Assembly: GCA_003427395.1 (NCBI GenBank)
Contig: BFEA01000111.1
Location: 1,255,035 to 1,319,034, forward strand
Direction: 5' to 3'
Source: Chara braunii
Lineage: Eukaryota; Streptophyta; Charophyceae; Charales; Characeae
DNA: 64,000 nt
Positions 29,736 through 39,960 of the stretch are shown in pieces. The translations under genes and the position numbers were made by a program. The notes beneath the pieces are model-generated. The model saw only the letters and a list, made by a program, of their open reading frames with translations, did no database searches and was not told the DNA's origin. Position 1 is the first letter of the stretch. Every line of letters starts with the position of its first letter.

Positions 29736-30752
29736 CTAGGCCCTAATCGGTACTCCTATGCATGGGAAGTGCGCGTCTGCCGTGTCGTCCTCCTCCTCGT
29801 CAACCTCACTCTCTGGGTCAACCCAATTCGTCTCCCACGCGTCCTCGTCGTCCTCTCGCTCCCAACCCTCATCGTCGAACTCGTCCTCGACGCGATATGG
29901 AGCCTTTCCTATAGCCTGATAATACTCTACTAACTGATAGCCGTGTATCAGAGGTCGCCCAGGGTCCTCACTCCACCAGCTACCCTAGTCGTCTGAGAAG
30001 AGTCTCCCGATGCAGGTCACGTACTCGGGGCCTGCTCGGAGCTCACGGTCCAGCTAATCCCAAACGCACGGAGACTGGGGCCACTCGTCATCTATCGAAC
30101 GGATCAGCTCTATAAGCCGAACCCTCTCGTCCCTCCAACGAGGCCCACCGGTCGCAAGCGAATAATAGAGGTAGTCGAGGTCACCGCGCCCCCTGGCAAG
30201 GACCTTGAGATCCTGATAGGCTAAGTATGCCTCGACCACTCCGCCTATACCTCCAAAGATGCTCTCTACAACGAACGCAGGGACTACCGCCCGCAGACTC
30301 AAAACGCTGTACGGGAAAAACCGGTCTCGCGCTATCACAAACTCGCTTGTGATATCAAGAGGAGGGCGTCCGTGAAATAGCGTCAGCGGGTCGCTCGAGT
30401 CCTCCGCTCGGAAGGCGGCGACCTCGTCCCTCGGGTAGCGTAAAGCCCTGCTAACCGCGTCACTGGTCCCTGTCGTAGCGAGGCTCAGCGCGGCCTCCTT
30501 GACCGGGTCCGGTCCTAAGTACAGGTAGGCTCTCACTAAGCCCACCCCTTGTCCAGGCCGGTGCTCTCTGTGCGCCCAGAGCCACACGTCCGCAGACAAG
30601 ACAATGGACCTCCACGCAAACTGGCCGTCGGTATATCGGGCGCTGCGCGCGGGAATCGTGAGCTCCACCAGATCCCCCTCTATGAGCTCAGGGGGCTCCA
30701 CGTCCCAAGCGCTACTGGCCTCGTAGACCTCTACCTGCGCTAGCGGACACAT
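29736..30752 (-). pseudogene. Cassette paralogue A, function unknown
   Basis: The frame from 30752 runs 232 codons to a TAG (30054-30056), continues 22 codons to a second TAG (29985-29987) and then to a TAG at 29736-29738. Blocks shared with B: PPELIEGDLVELTIPARS against PPEIIAPDLVELDLPARC; LRAVVPAFVVESIFGGIGGV and VEAYLA against FPVFLVEQLWGLGCVVERYF; RDERVRLIELIRSID against GERGIQLIEFLRALA. Past the first TAG, LDREL...VGRLFS-like spacing matches B (CIGRLFSDD against VGRLFSETP), then GYQLVEYYQAIG and an Asp/Glu-rich tail. Both extra TAGs sit where B has continuous coding, so they look like mutations. The two proteins share one architecture. Confidence 0.55.
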
Positions 30753-30769
30753 CCAACTGATGGCTAGAG

Positions 30770-31640
30770 AGGACGTAGTAAGAGAAATGGGTAGAGAAAG
30801 TGAAGGATAGTGGAAACAGACTGTCGATTTCTAAAAAATTTGGCAGCGCTTCGCCTCCCTTCGTTGGGAGCCCCAATAAAACGCTGTCGATCTATCTCCA
30901 ATCTATCCCAAGAGTCCTCTAAGGTGTCAAAGGTCGGAATCCCGACCCTAAACAAAGCAAACAGACCCTATAGTGGAGTTCCCTCGAATACAAAGCGTGT
31001 GCCCTGTTCGAGGGAACGCTGCCTGCGGCCGCTCCAGCCACCTCTCTGGAGTAAGAAGCCCTTCCCTGACCAAGAAAAGAGCTAAAAGGTTCCTCCGCAC
31101 TGTTTTGCTATTTTCTAAGCCATATTTATATTTTTAAGGAATTTTAATAGGTTTAATTTAATAAAAAAATCCCTTTTAGGTAGAGGAAATCGACTAGCTC
31201 TACTCTACTGACTAGGGGTAGGCTAGGTGACCCTTAGGGAGTAGCGCGGGAGTCGCGCCTCTCAATTTGACACACCCTAGCTATTTATTTTTAATTTATA
31301 GTATATAAATAGCAAATAAAAGATTTTAATTAAAGAAAATTCCTTTCGCTGGACTCAACCCCTAAGAGGGGTAAGGTGATCAACCTCGCTTCTTCACTGC
31401 TCCGATTCTCCTTTCGGTTTGCTATCTAGGGAATTTTTCTATATTTACTGTTTTTAATTTACAAAAAATTCACTCATGCAAGATAAAATTCCTTTCTCAT
31501 TTTACTTAGTAGAGTTAGGCAGCAGTAGGGTCAGAGTGTTGAGTAGTCTTTTGATGATTGGTTATGGTCCAGCGTAACATCAGGATTGATCAGATGAGAC
31601 GGACCAGTTCCCTTTTTGTAGAAATAGCATGTCTATCGAT
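30770..31640. other. Upstream flank of the cassette, AT-rich; candidate promoter or LTR region
   Basis: No gene seen. TATAGTATATAAATAG near 31297-31312 could serve as a TATA element on either strand. GTTCCCTCGAA (30979) and TTCGAGGGAACG (31007) form a short inverted repeat. If the cassette and gypsy genes form one element, the 5' LTR would be here, but I could not match it to sequence near 18-19 kb. Confidence 0.35.
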
Positions 31641-31648
31641 AGGAGCAT

Positions 31649-31791
31649 GGGACACTGGACCCGGTTTCCAGTGAAGCCTCATTGAGGACTGGTGACTTTC
31701 CCGGGTTGAAATGTGGAGGGATTCCCGGCCTCCTTTTGCAGCTATATGGAAACTATGCTATTTCAAAAAAAAAAAAAAAAAAAAAAAAAAA
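31649..31791 (+). mobile_element. CCGGG-box retroposon copy with poly(A)
   Basis: The upstream box GGGACACTGGACCCGGTTTC starts at 31649. The downstream box CCCGGGTTGAAATGTGGA (about 31700) continues to CCCGGCCTCC (ends 31733). A poly(A) of about 27 bp ends the copy. The order and spacing match the copies at 38414 (minus), 44411 and 45292. Confidence 0.5.
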
Positions 31792-32459
31792 ACGGGAGGG
31801 CCTGCTACGGGTACATGTTAGCACAGGCGACCTCCCGTTTTTGCCCATTATCGAACCAGTAGGCCGTCTAAACCGCAGTTTCTTTTGCTGTTTCGAACTG
31901 CTCACGGCCCAATCTTGCAGTGGACTGTTATTTCTGCGAATTCTGAACTGTGCAGCAGTCACAGGCGCAGTTGTCTCAAAAAAAAAAAAAAAAAAAGAAC
32001 GCCGAACCCTCAGGAGCCAAAAATTCGGATGTGTTTTCGGTCAAATAACTCAGTTTCAATTCCGTTCAAAAAAAAAAAAAAAAAAGTCTGTTTTGACAAA
32101 ATGGTAGTTAAAAATAGTGTGCATACTACAACTGGCCTAGTAACTAGGTCATCACTTGGGATATCAACTCATCTATCAAGTAGGACATCAACTTACCTAT
32201 CAACTAGGGGTATCGATCCCCCTATCGACTAGTAGGCTATCAATGAAGCTATCTGCTAGGCTATCAACAAGGCTATCTGTAGTCTACTGCGCTAGATGGG
32301 AGTCACTGTGCACCCTCATGAAGACCTGTAGTAGCATGTTCAAACCTAGCTCCCGAAGCCCCCGTGCAATCCTGCCAGCACGGCGTCTGCTTCAACCGGG
32401 GCTGAGCAGGGGGTAGGAGTCTCTGCTTAGCCCGGGTCCCTGCAACCAGTGCTGGACCC
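31792..32459. other. No gene seen; poly(A) tracts and short TATCAACT-type repeats
   Basis: Poly(A) runs occur at 31978-31996 and 32069-32085. Between 32150 and 32285, words such as TATCAACT, CTATCAA and ACTAGG recur irregularly. No coding signal is visible. Confidence 0.4.
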
Positions 32460-32880
32460 GTGAACATGACCGGCACCGGTCACTTGAAGGTGACTGGCCG
32501 TTCATTTGGTGATTTTTTTGTGAACGGGCCAACCACTAAAGAGTGGTGTTTNNNNNNNNNNNNNNNNNNNNNNNNNNNNNNNNNNNNNNNNNNNNNNNNN
32601 NNNNNNNNNNNNNNNNNNNNNNNNNNNNNNNNNNNNNNNNNNNNNNNNNNNNNNNNNNNNNNNNNNNNNNNNNNNNNNNNNNNNNNNNNNNNNNNNNNNN
32701 NNNNNNNNNNNNNNNNNNNNNNNNNNNNNNNNNNNNNNNNNNNNNNNNNNNNNNNNNNNNNNNNNNNNNNNNAAACCGCTTTCCGTGAACTCTATGAACT
32801 CCGGTGTCGTGAACTCCGTGAACTCCATGACCGGTCTCCATCCACAGACCCCGTGAACGGTGAACGGGGGTACGGCAAAG
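32460..32880. repeat. Short-word repeat around a 221-N assembly gap
   Basis: GTGAACTCCGTGAACTCC-type words follow the gap (32785-32830), with GTGAACGGTGAACGGGG at 32853. GACCGGCACCGGTCAC and GAAGGTGACTGGCC precede it. The gap (32552-32772) probably hides more of this low-complexity sequence. Any ORF across it is mostly N. Confidence 0.55.
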
Positions 32881-33129
32881 CCTGCAACTGCTGTCTTATT
32901 AGGCCACCCGGCCAAGATGGTGATGGGTGATGGTCCTGGGTGGTTAACACTAGGGTAGGACAGGGGGGGTGGGGGTGCACCAGGACAAAAAGATGAGAGG
33001 AAGGGTGGGTGGGGTCTTCCGAGGGGTTCATCTGGACAAGCGAGTGGCCGATTACTGTGGGTGACTGTCATCTGTCTAGTATCCCACCTCTGCAACAATA
33101 TGGGCTTTTACAAAAAAAAAAAAAAAAAA

Positions 33130-33398
33130 AAGCCAGTAGCTGCACCCACAACCCCCCCATCGAGTAGCAGCAGTGGCTATGGCCAACACACTCCTACACA
33201 CCACCCACTCAATCTCGCACTCACACCCGTCTTGTTCATAGACGCTACTAGCCCACTATCACAATGTTGGCACTAAGCGTGCCACAGGCATCATGGGGCT
33301 CGAACCCACAACGTCCTGAATGCCACGTTCGTGCCGAGGGCTCAAACCCACAACCTCCTGAATGCCACTTGCGTGCCTAACCGACCGCGCTCGGCCGC
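33130..33398 (-). mobile_element. tRNA-derived SINE, second copy, minus strand
   Basis: On the minus strand the head reads GGCCGAGCGCGGTCGGTTAG (A-box side), then GCACGCAAGTGGCATTCAGG and GGTTGTGGGTTTGAGCCC (B-box side). It is the same head as the SINE at 2185. The B-box half is duplicated (33296-33340 and 33338-33385). The body contains ACGGGTGTGAGTG and GTGTGTTGGCC, matching the body of the first copy. A T/A run at 33113-33131 marks its far end. Confidence 0.55.
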
Positions 33399-33399
33399 T

Positions 33400-34607
33400 G
33401 AATAGCATTTGCAGGTTCGCATCTTCAACTAGGCAAAAAAAGGGAAAAAAAAAAAGAAGAAAAAGTTCGGAGAGGATTAGCCCGCACTTGAGTGAAAAAC
33501 GGGAGCCCTGGTCTCGATCTTTGTGTTGGCCAGACCACCACTGGCGGCCCCAACCCTATACCCTAACCATAAGGGGCAACATGAAATCTCCCCTTCACAG
33601 TGAGAGGAAACTACGCTTGCAGGGGTCCCCTCTAGATAGCCTTAGGAGTAGGTAGTGAAAGGCAAAAAAACAGAAGTTGAGAGAAAAATAAAAAAAAAAA
33701 AAAAAAAAAAAACAACGGGGAGCTGCAGGTCGGGAGCAGCCCCCGCATGTTCTCTCATGAACACGGTTCTGGCTGCTACGGGGCTCCCCGTGTGCCTACA
33801 ATTAGGAGTAGTGGTAGGTAGGTAGTTTGAGGTGAAATTGAGAGAAGAATATAGCTTTAAAAAAAAAAAAAACCGGGAGCCCTGGGAAGGTAGTGGTAAT
33901 AGGTAGTCGGTCTTCACGGTTAGATTGGTATAGGTAGGATGAAACAGGTGTTGTGCCTGAAAACGCTCGGGACGTGAAACGTACGTGCAGGCTCCTGGTG
34001 GGCTGCCCATGATGTCGTTGAAGTGCTCTTGCACGATGTTGCGCATCTATTCCGAACATCAACGACGATCTCTTCTTAGTCCGTCCATCTCGCCGGGGCC
34101 GCGTGTTCGCTTGGAAACGCTCGGGAAGCAAAAGTAGGTGCGACATGTCGCAGGTCACAGGTCACGACCGCTCAGGCCCTTAACTACCGTCTTCACCCGA
34201 ACCAAACGCAGGGTCATTGTCGCTGTATGTACTCTGAAATTTTCCCCAACGACAGCTGCTGTTAGACGGTTACCTCAGAGTCTGCTATCGACGGTAAGAA
34301 AGGCATGCTCCCAGCGCACGTGACTGAATGACCAGACACATGTACTGTAACAGTCGACAAAGAAACAGGTCATACGTTCAAGCCTTCCAAAATATTCAGA
34401 ATGCATGCGACAATTTCATGTTATGGGGGCACATCTCTTCTGGGTGATAAGCTGCTGGCAGATAAATAAATGTAGACGTGCGCCGGGTGGGGAAGCGGAT
34501 GGGGATATCGGCGGTAAGAAATAGCGGTGCGCGGAGACGCATTGGTCTAAGGCTACCAATTGGAACAAGCGTGAAGGAGCGCAACGGCGGGAGGCTAGCT
34601 GGACGCC
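33400..34607. other. No gene seen; 5' flank of the exchanger gene
   Basis: This stretch contains poly(A) runs (33690-33711, 33859-33872). An imperfect stem is formed by ACGGGGAGC near 33715 and GCTCCCCGT near 33783. The word GAAACGCTCGGGA is duplicated near 33960 and 34114. The last 200-300 bp presumably hold the promoter and 5' UTR of the exchanger gene; no TATA box was located. Confidence 0.35.
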
Positions 34608-36977
34608 ATGGCCCGGAGTTGGTGGATTGCAATTCTGGTCGCTCTGGTGATGACGACGAAGTCGGCCGTGGCCTTGGGCATGTACGACACAGTGACATTG
34701 ACAAAGCCAAGAGAAAGAGGAGGAGGTGGGGGAGGTGGGGGAGGAGGACAGAGAACACTGGTGAGAAGGGGAAGGGAAGGAGACCGACAAGTGCAAGAAG
34801 AGGACGACGATGATCAAGCCGCAAGCCTGGGACGGTCAACTGTTGACTTCGGCGAGCGAGTGGACTGGGTGGCCACGGGCAGCAACGACCGACGATTGGA
34901 TAACCACGGGCAGTCACGTGGGAGGATCGTCGTTGACTCGAGTAGTAGAGCTAAAGCTGCAAACTATCTGAGGAAAGTCGGGGTGATTGCACCCGTCGAA
35001 GGAGTCAACGATCAAGGGTTGTGGGGGAATGATGACCAGTTAAGGGAGGAGAAGGAGAGGGAGGAGGAGGAGGAGGAGGAGGAGGAGGAGGTGAGAATAC
35101 AGAATTTCGAAGTGTATGATAGCGAAGAGTCCGAGGACGGGGGAAAAGAGTCAGAAACGCTGCTGCTGTTGGGGAGGAATCGAGGAGGGGAGGATGTGAC
35201 TTGTCCTGAGCCTTATGGGTTCCTCCCTTGTTCCAAGAACGTGGGCGGCAATCTGTTCCTGATGGGGGCGTATGGAGCCATTGTACTGTATGCAGCTAGA
35301 TTCATCTCGAAAGGGAGTGATCTCCTGCTTCGGGTCTTGAGCCCCGGTTTGATTGGTGGGCTGATCTTGCCCGTACTGGGAGCGTTTCCAGATTCCCTCC
35401 TTATCTTGGCATCCGGTGTTGGTGGGGATAGAGAGACGGCTCAGAAGCAGGTCTCGGTGGGAGTGGGGGTGTTGGCGGGAAGCATTGTGGTGTTGATGAC
35501 CATCGGCTGGGCGGGTTTCGTGATAGCTGGCCGGTGTGATCTGACAGGTCCACGCGGAGAGGCCCAGGAGAAGAAGCTTGCGGTCCCGTGGTCTCTTACT
35601 CGGACCGGAGTCACTGTCGATGACGATACGCGTGTGGGTGCGGGCATCATGATCCTCACTTGCCTGCCTTATGTGGTGTTGCAGCTGCCGTTGATGGCTG
35701 GGAAGAGGGAGGAGAAGGAGCGAGCAGCCGATGCTATGGCTCTGGTCCTTGCATGGGTCGGCTTTGGAGCCTACTGTGTGTACCAGGTGACTAATCCATG
35801 GCTGCAGAAGAAGAGGATCAGGCAAGCTAGGATTAATTGGCTGCGAGACGAGTTCCTTAGGGGAATAGCTGAGCACAGCATCACTTACGGAGGGTTGGTC
35901 AAGCCCAATGGTCGGCCTAACCGCTATGCCATCGAGAGGCTGTTCGACGCCGCTGACTCGGATAAGGATGGCCAGCTGAACATGGCAGAGATGAAGGCCT
36001 TGCTGCTCGGTCTTGCTCCCGACCTCATGAAGACCGATGCCAGCGAAAGGGTCTCTGCACTCTTCGCCTCCATGGATCGGGATATGGACAGACTTACCAA
36101 GAAAGACGAGTTCGTGTCGGCCATCGTCAGCTTCATCGATACAAAGCGGACGTTCGATCGCGTGGACGCTGTCAATCTGGGCCGGACAAGCTACTGGCGG
36201 ACGCAGTCGGAGAGAGCGCGAGAACGGTACGCTGAGCTACGCCAGGAGGAAGGAGCAGGAGGAGGAGGAGATGCGGACGAAGAAGATGATATGATGATGG
36301 AGGTGACGGATGGTGACACGGAAGACGAAGAAGGAGGAGAAGGAGATGGTGGTCATGAGGAAGAAAGGAGAGAGAATGAGGACGGAGGAGGAGGAGGAGA
36401 AGACTTTAGAGCCGACGGCACGGATGCTAGCACGGAGAGGGAGAGGAGGATGTCCAAGAAGCGAGACAACAAGAAGAAGACGAGAATGACTCCAGCACAA
36501 GTGTACTCGTGGGCTAGTTGGTATATGTTGCTAGGAACCACTCTTGTCGCCATATTTGCTGGTCCTCTGGTGAGCTCCATAAGCGCCTTCTCTCGGGCCT
36601 CGGGTATTCCACGCTTCTTCGTGGCATTTGTTGTGGCACCCATAGCCTCGAGCTCAAGCGAGCTTGTGTCGTCCTTCAACTTCGCTACCAGGAAGAGGAA
36701 AAGGTCTATCTCTCTTGCACTCGGTCAGGCCTACGGATCCGTAGCCATGAACAATACTCTGTGCTTGGCCATCTTCCTTACGCTCATCTATGTGCGCCAC
36801 CTGTCCTGGGAGTTCTCCAGTGAATCGCTCGTCATCCTCATCACAGTGGTTGTCGTCGGACTCATCGGCTATTCACGGAAGACTGTCTCGTCGCTGACCG
36901 CTGTCATGGTTCTGATGCTCTATCCCCTGTCCATTGCGGTAGTCTATTATTGCGACAAGCGGTTGGGGTGGAGGTAG
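34608..36977 (+). CDS. NCL: NCL-like Na+/Ca2+ exchanger-related protein with EF-hands
   Basis: A 789-codon intact ORF. Plant NCL/EF-CAX proteins move Ca2+ across membranes in exchange for Na+ or H+ and carry regulatory EF-hands. The N-terminus (WWIAILVALVMTTKSAVA) looks like a signal peptide. A Gly/Glu-rich hydrophilic region runs to about 200. The alpha-1 exchanger repeat (about 204-312) has PGLIGGLILPVLGAFPDSLL and VSVGVGVLAGSIVVL; further helices extend to about 400. EF-hand 1 is DSDKDGQLNMAE (450-461), a canonical loop. EF-hand 2 is DRDMDRLTKKDE (490-501), less canonical, with Arg-Leu at positions 6-7. An acidic low-complexity insert covers about 545-610. The alpha-2 repeat (about 665-760) has APIASSSSELVSSFNFATRK and GQAYGSVAMNNTLCL. 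The C-terminus is LGWR. No introns are visible. Transport direction and membrane are inferred from the family only. Confidence 0.88.
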   Translation: MARSWWIAILVALVMTTKSAVALGMYDTVTLTKPRERGGGGGGGGGGQRTLVRRGREGDRQVQEEDDDDQAASLGRSTVDFGERVDWVATGSNDRRLDNHGQSRGRIVVDSSSRAKAANYLRKVGVIAPVEGVNDQGLWGNDDQLREEKEREEEEEEEEEEVRIQNFEVYDSEESEDGGKESETLLLLGRNRGGEDVTCPEPYGFLPCSKNVGGNLFLMGAYGAIVLYAARFISKGSDLLLRVLSPGLIGGLILPVLGAFPDSLLILASGVGGDRETAQKQVSVGVGVLAGSIVVLMTIGWAGFVIAGRCDLTGPRGEAQEKKLAVPWSLTRTGVTVDDDTRVGAGIMILTCLPYVVLQLPLMAGKREEKERAADAMALVLAWVGFGAYCVYQVTNPWLQKKRIRQARINWLRDEFLRGIAEHSITYGGLVKPNGRPNRYAIERLFDAADSDKDGQLNMAEMKALLLGLAPDLMKTDASERVSALFASMDRDMDRLTKKDEFVSAIVSFIDTKRTFDRVDAVNLGRTSYWRTQSERARERYAELRQEEGAGGGGDADEEDDMMMEVTDGDTEDEEGGEGDGGHEEERRENEDGGGGGEDFRADGTDASTERERRMSKKRDNKKKTRMTPAQVYSWASWYMLLGTTLVAIFAGPLVSSISAFSRASGIPRFFVAFVVAPIASSSSELVSSFNFATRKRKRSISLALGQAYGSVAMNNTLCLAIFLTLIYVRHLSWEFSSESLVILITVVVVGLIGYSRKTVSSLTAVMVLMLYPLSIAVVYYCDKRLGWR

Positions 36978-37374
36978 AGGGAGAGGGAGTGCGGAAGAAT
37001 AGTTTCGGGTTCAGTATGTGAAAGGACGGGGGAAGAAGGGAAGGGAGGGAAGGGAGGGAAGGGAGGAGGACAACTCATGTCTGGAGAGAGTCGTCTTTCG
37101 TCTACTTTGCAGAGATAGGTATCGGGGCTTGAATGAATCGATGGCTCTCGGCGGTGTCGAGCGCTTGGACGCTTTTGTTTCTCCCGTGGACATCACCTAA
37201 GCATTGCCGGCATGGAGGAGAACCATATCATTCAAGGGGTGTCGGCAGGTGTCCCTTGGATACTCGTCTGCAAGGAAAACTTCAGACCGTTTTGTTGCAT
37301 GAAGCCGCTCGCTCACTTATACCGGCAGGAAGGCTAACCGGCAGGAAGGCTAGCGTCTGTATGCGCGTGTATGC

Positions 37375-37427
<53 letters not shown>

Positions 37428-38289
37428 GTCATATTCGCTATACACAACGCCACAGAAAAGAGCATGACTGTGCCAGACTGTTTTGTCGGACTGTCATCGG
37501 CTCTTAAGCGGGTTAATATCAGGAGGTTGGATGTGTGTCCGTGTTTGTGTGTGTGTGTGTGTGTGTGTGGACGGGGGGAGAGGTGGGGGGGGAGAAAGGC
37601 ACAGGGACGGAAGCACAACGTGGTCTTTGAAGTGTAGGAGAGAGAGAGAGAGAGAGGGAGAGAGAGAGAGAGAAGAGAGCAAACTTTTATGTGGAGGATA
37701 TGTTGTAATCAGGTGGTGTGCTTTTGTTACCTTCGCCGTTCTCCTTTTTTGTCGTGAGAAATGCATGTACCCAGTCTCCGGGCGCACTCACTCTCGCTAT
37801 CTTAAATGTGCCTGACCGCATTTACGGCCGGGCGTGGATGTATCTGACCTTAATTACGTCCGGCAATAATTGGAAAGCGCTAGTTGTGAGTAGCCCTCAG
37901 TAAACATTCCCACGCTGAACGCGCTATTCGCTGGGGGTGGTTATCATTTAAGGCCGTACCCAGACTTAACTTTGTCGACTGATCTGTGTGTGGACGCGAT
38001 TGCAGTCGGATGCATAGAGATGCGGCCGCAATTTCTGTCAGATACAATTAGGATAGCCACAATTCTGTTGTCCCTCAAGTGAAGGGCATCGTCGGCCTAG
38101 TCTGTAGGGCCTCCGTGCTCTACGCACCACACGCACAAAAGACAGAATATGGGGAGGTAATGGCGGTGTATCTTTCGATTTTCTAGAGGAACTATTCTCA
38201 TTTTTCACATTTGTGGGCAGTTGAGGCCTATAATCCATTTTCTTCCCAAAAATAAAAATAAAAAAATCCATTATTCACCCTCTTTTTTC
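36978..38289. other. 3' flank of exchanger gene; no gene, several microsatellites
   Basis: A GGGAAGGGA run (37030-37070), (GT)n at 37381-37427, (GT)n at 37543-37568 and (GA)n at 37638-37674 all lie here. No other coding region is recognisable. Confidence 0.6.
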
Positions 38290-38414
38290 TTCTTTTTTTT
38301 CTTTTTTTTGAGAAGTTGTCTTTATATTTAAAACAAGAGTGGTCGAGGCCGGGGTCCTCACAATTCTACCCGGTGTTGCAAGGAAAAGTTGCTGGAAACC
38401 GGGTGCAGCGTCCC
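38290..38414 (-). mobile_element. CCGGG-box retroposon copy, minus strand
   Basis: Read on the minus strand from 38414: GGGACGCTGCACCCGGTTTC, then ACACCGGGTAGAATTGTGAG and GACCCCGGCCTC (ends 38345), then about 30 bp and an A-rich tail (38310-38280). Order and spacing match the plus-strand copies. Confidence 0.55.
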
Positions 38415-38833
38415 AAAACCACTCAACCTCAAAAGGAAGGAAAAATTCCAAAATAGCTGGAAGTACAGAAAAAGGCGGCTGAACTAATCCTGACTTAACT
38501 CTCCCATCCTTCAGCCTATCATGTAATATCCTTGCAGCGCAGAAGAACACCTGCATGTTTCTAAGATAGAAACACTATTAGCAAAGAACTACGAAATATG
38601 ATCTGCAAATCTCAAAGATGCACCAGGCAATTCACGGAAATTTACAGTTTTAACCCTAAAATTTATAAGGGCAAACTCAATTATCCCAAAATTCCAACCA
38701 AGTATGTACTACTTCAACTGGGCGTCCTAATATTGTCTTCAGAAATAAACATTTAAAAAACACCCAATCTAAATTCCAAGATATATCAGACTAAGAAAAG
38801 AATCTCGATAACTAGAACTAACTATTCTTATAC

Positions 38834-39960
38834 TAACTATAGTTGACTGACGGTCCGACCACTAACGATGGCACTCACACTGCCCTGGTAGTGCCCCTGT
38901 CGATAAAGGGTGAGCCGAAGGAATACCATCTCATCCTCACGGTCCGACCACTAATGATGGCACTCACACTGCCCCCGTAGTGCCGCTGTCGATAAAGGGT
39001 GAGCCGAAGGAATACCATCTCATCCTCACTGTCCCATACACTGTAAAGAGCCTTTGTTGCCAAGACGGGTTTCCCACCACGTACCCAGTGGATACAACTC
39101 TAGTCTGCTCTTCACCTGGTTTCTCATTTTTGAACCATTGGTGTTCCACTGCTCCCTCTTGCGAACTATTCTTATACTAACTATGATCCACTGACGGTCC
39201 CACCACTATCGATGGCACTCACACTGCCCACGTAGTGGTGCCGCTGTCGGTAAAGGATAAACCGCAGGGGTACCTTCTCATCGTCACTGTCCAAGACACT
39301 GTAAAGAGCCTTCGTTGCCAAGATGGGTTTCCCACTAAAACCCAAAGGGTATAACTCTAGTTTGCTCTTCACCGGGTCTCTCGTATCCTCCCACCATTGG
39401 TGTTCCCAACTTCCCACTGCTCCCTCGTGCTAACTGTTCTTATACTAACTATAATTGACTGACGGTCCCACCACTAGCGATGGCCCTCACACTGCCCCCG
39501 TAGTGGTGCTGTCGATAAGGAAAGAGCTATAGGGATACCTTCTCATCATCACTGTCCAGAACACTGTAAAGGGCCTTTGTTGCCAAGATGGGTTTCCCAC
39601 CACGCACTCAATGGATACAACTCTAGTCTGCTCTTCACCGGGTTTCTCGTATCATCCAACTATTGGTGTTCGCACTGCTCCCTCGTGCTAACTATTCTTC
39701 CGCTAATTATACTCGACTAACGGACCCACCACTAACGATGGCACTCACCCTGCCCCTGTAGTGCCACTGTCGACAAGGAATGAGCTGTAGGGATGCCTTC
39801 TCATCATCACTGTCCAGAACACTGTAAAGAGCCTTCGTTGCCAAGATGGGTTTCCCACCACGCACCCAATGGATACAACTCTAGTTTGCTCTTCCCCGGG
39901 TCTCTCGAATCATCCAACCATTGGTGTTCCCCCTGCTCCTTCGTACTAACTCTTCTCACG
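38834..39960 (-). repeat. Array of coding-like repeats, about 262-bp period (array 1)
   Basis: At least four units: GGGTTTCCCAC anchors at 39067, 39328, 39591 and 39849, spaced about 260 bp. Each unit, read on the minus strand, can encode a conserved segment of the type LATKALYSVLDSDDEKVPLR followed by FILYRQRHHY, preceded by about 25 residues containing EHQWW. Other units use another frame for the same DNA (EEQTRVVSTGYVVGNP). Stops separate units, so this is not one open gene. It could be duplicated exons of a gene or a non-coding satellite derived from an exon. The first unit has a partial duplication (38868-38940 and 38940-39010). Confidence 0.5.

Noticed and set aside
18300-31650. A pair of LTRs bounding the gypsy element
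   Set aside because: Scanning by eye, I found no shared long sequence between the expected LTR positions; an alignment program could still find diverged LTRs.
35151-35876. A 241-codon minus ORF
   Set aside because: It is a shadow of the exchanger gene; composition is irregular and there are no motifs.
37371-37637. Cys/Val-rich ORFs
   Set aside because: They are translations of (GT)n microsatellites.
38834-39960. A CRISPR-like array
   Set aside because: Units are 260 bp, coding-like, without short repeats separated by unique spacers, and the genome is eukaryotic.
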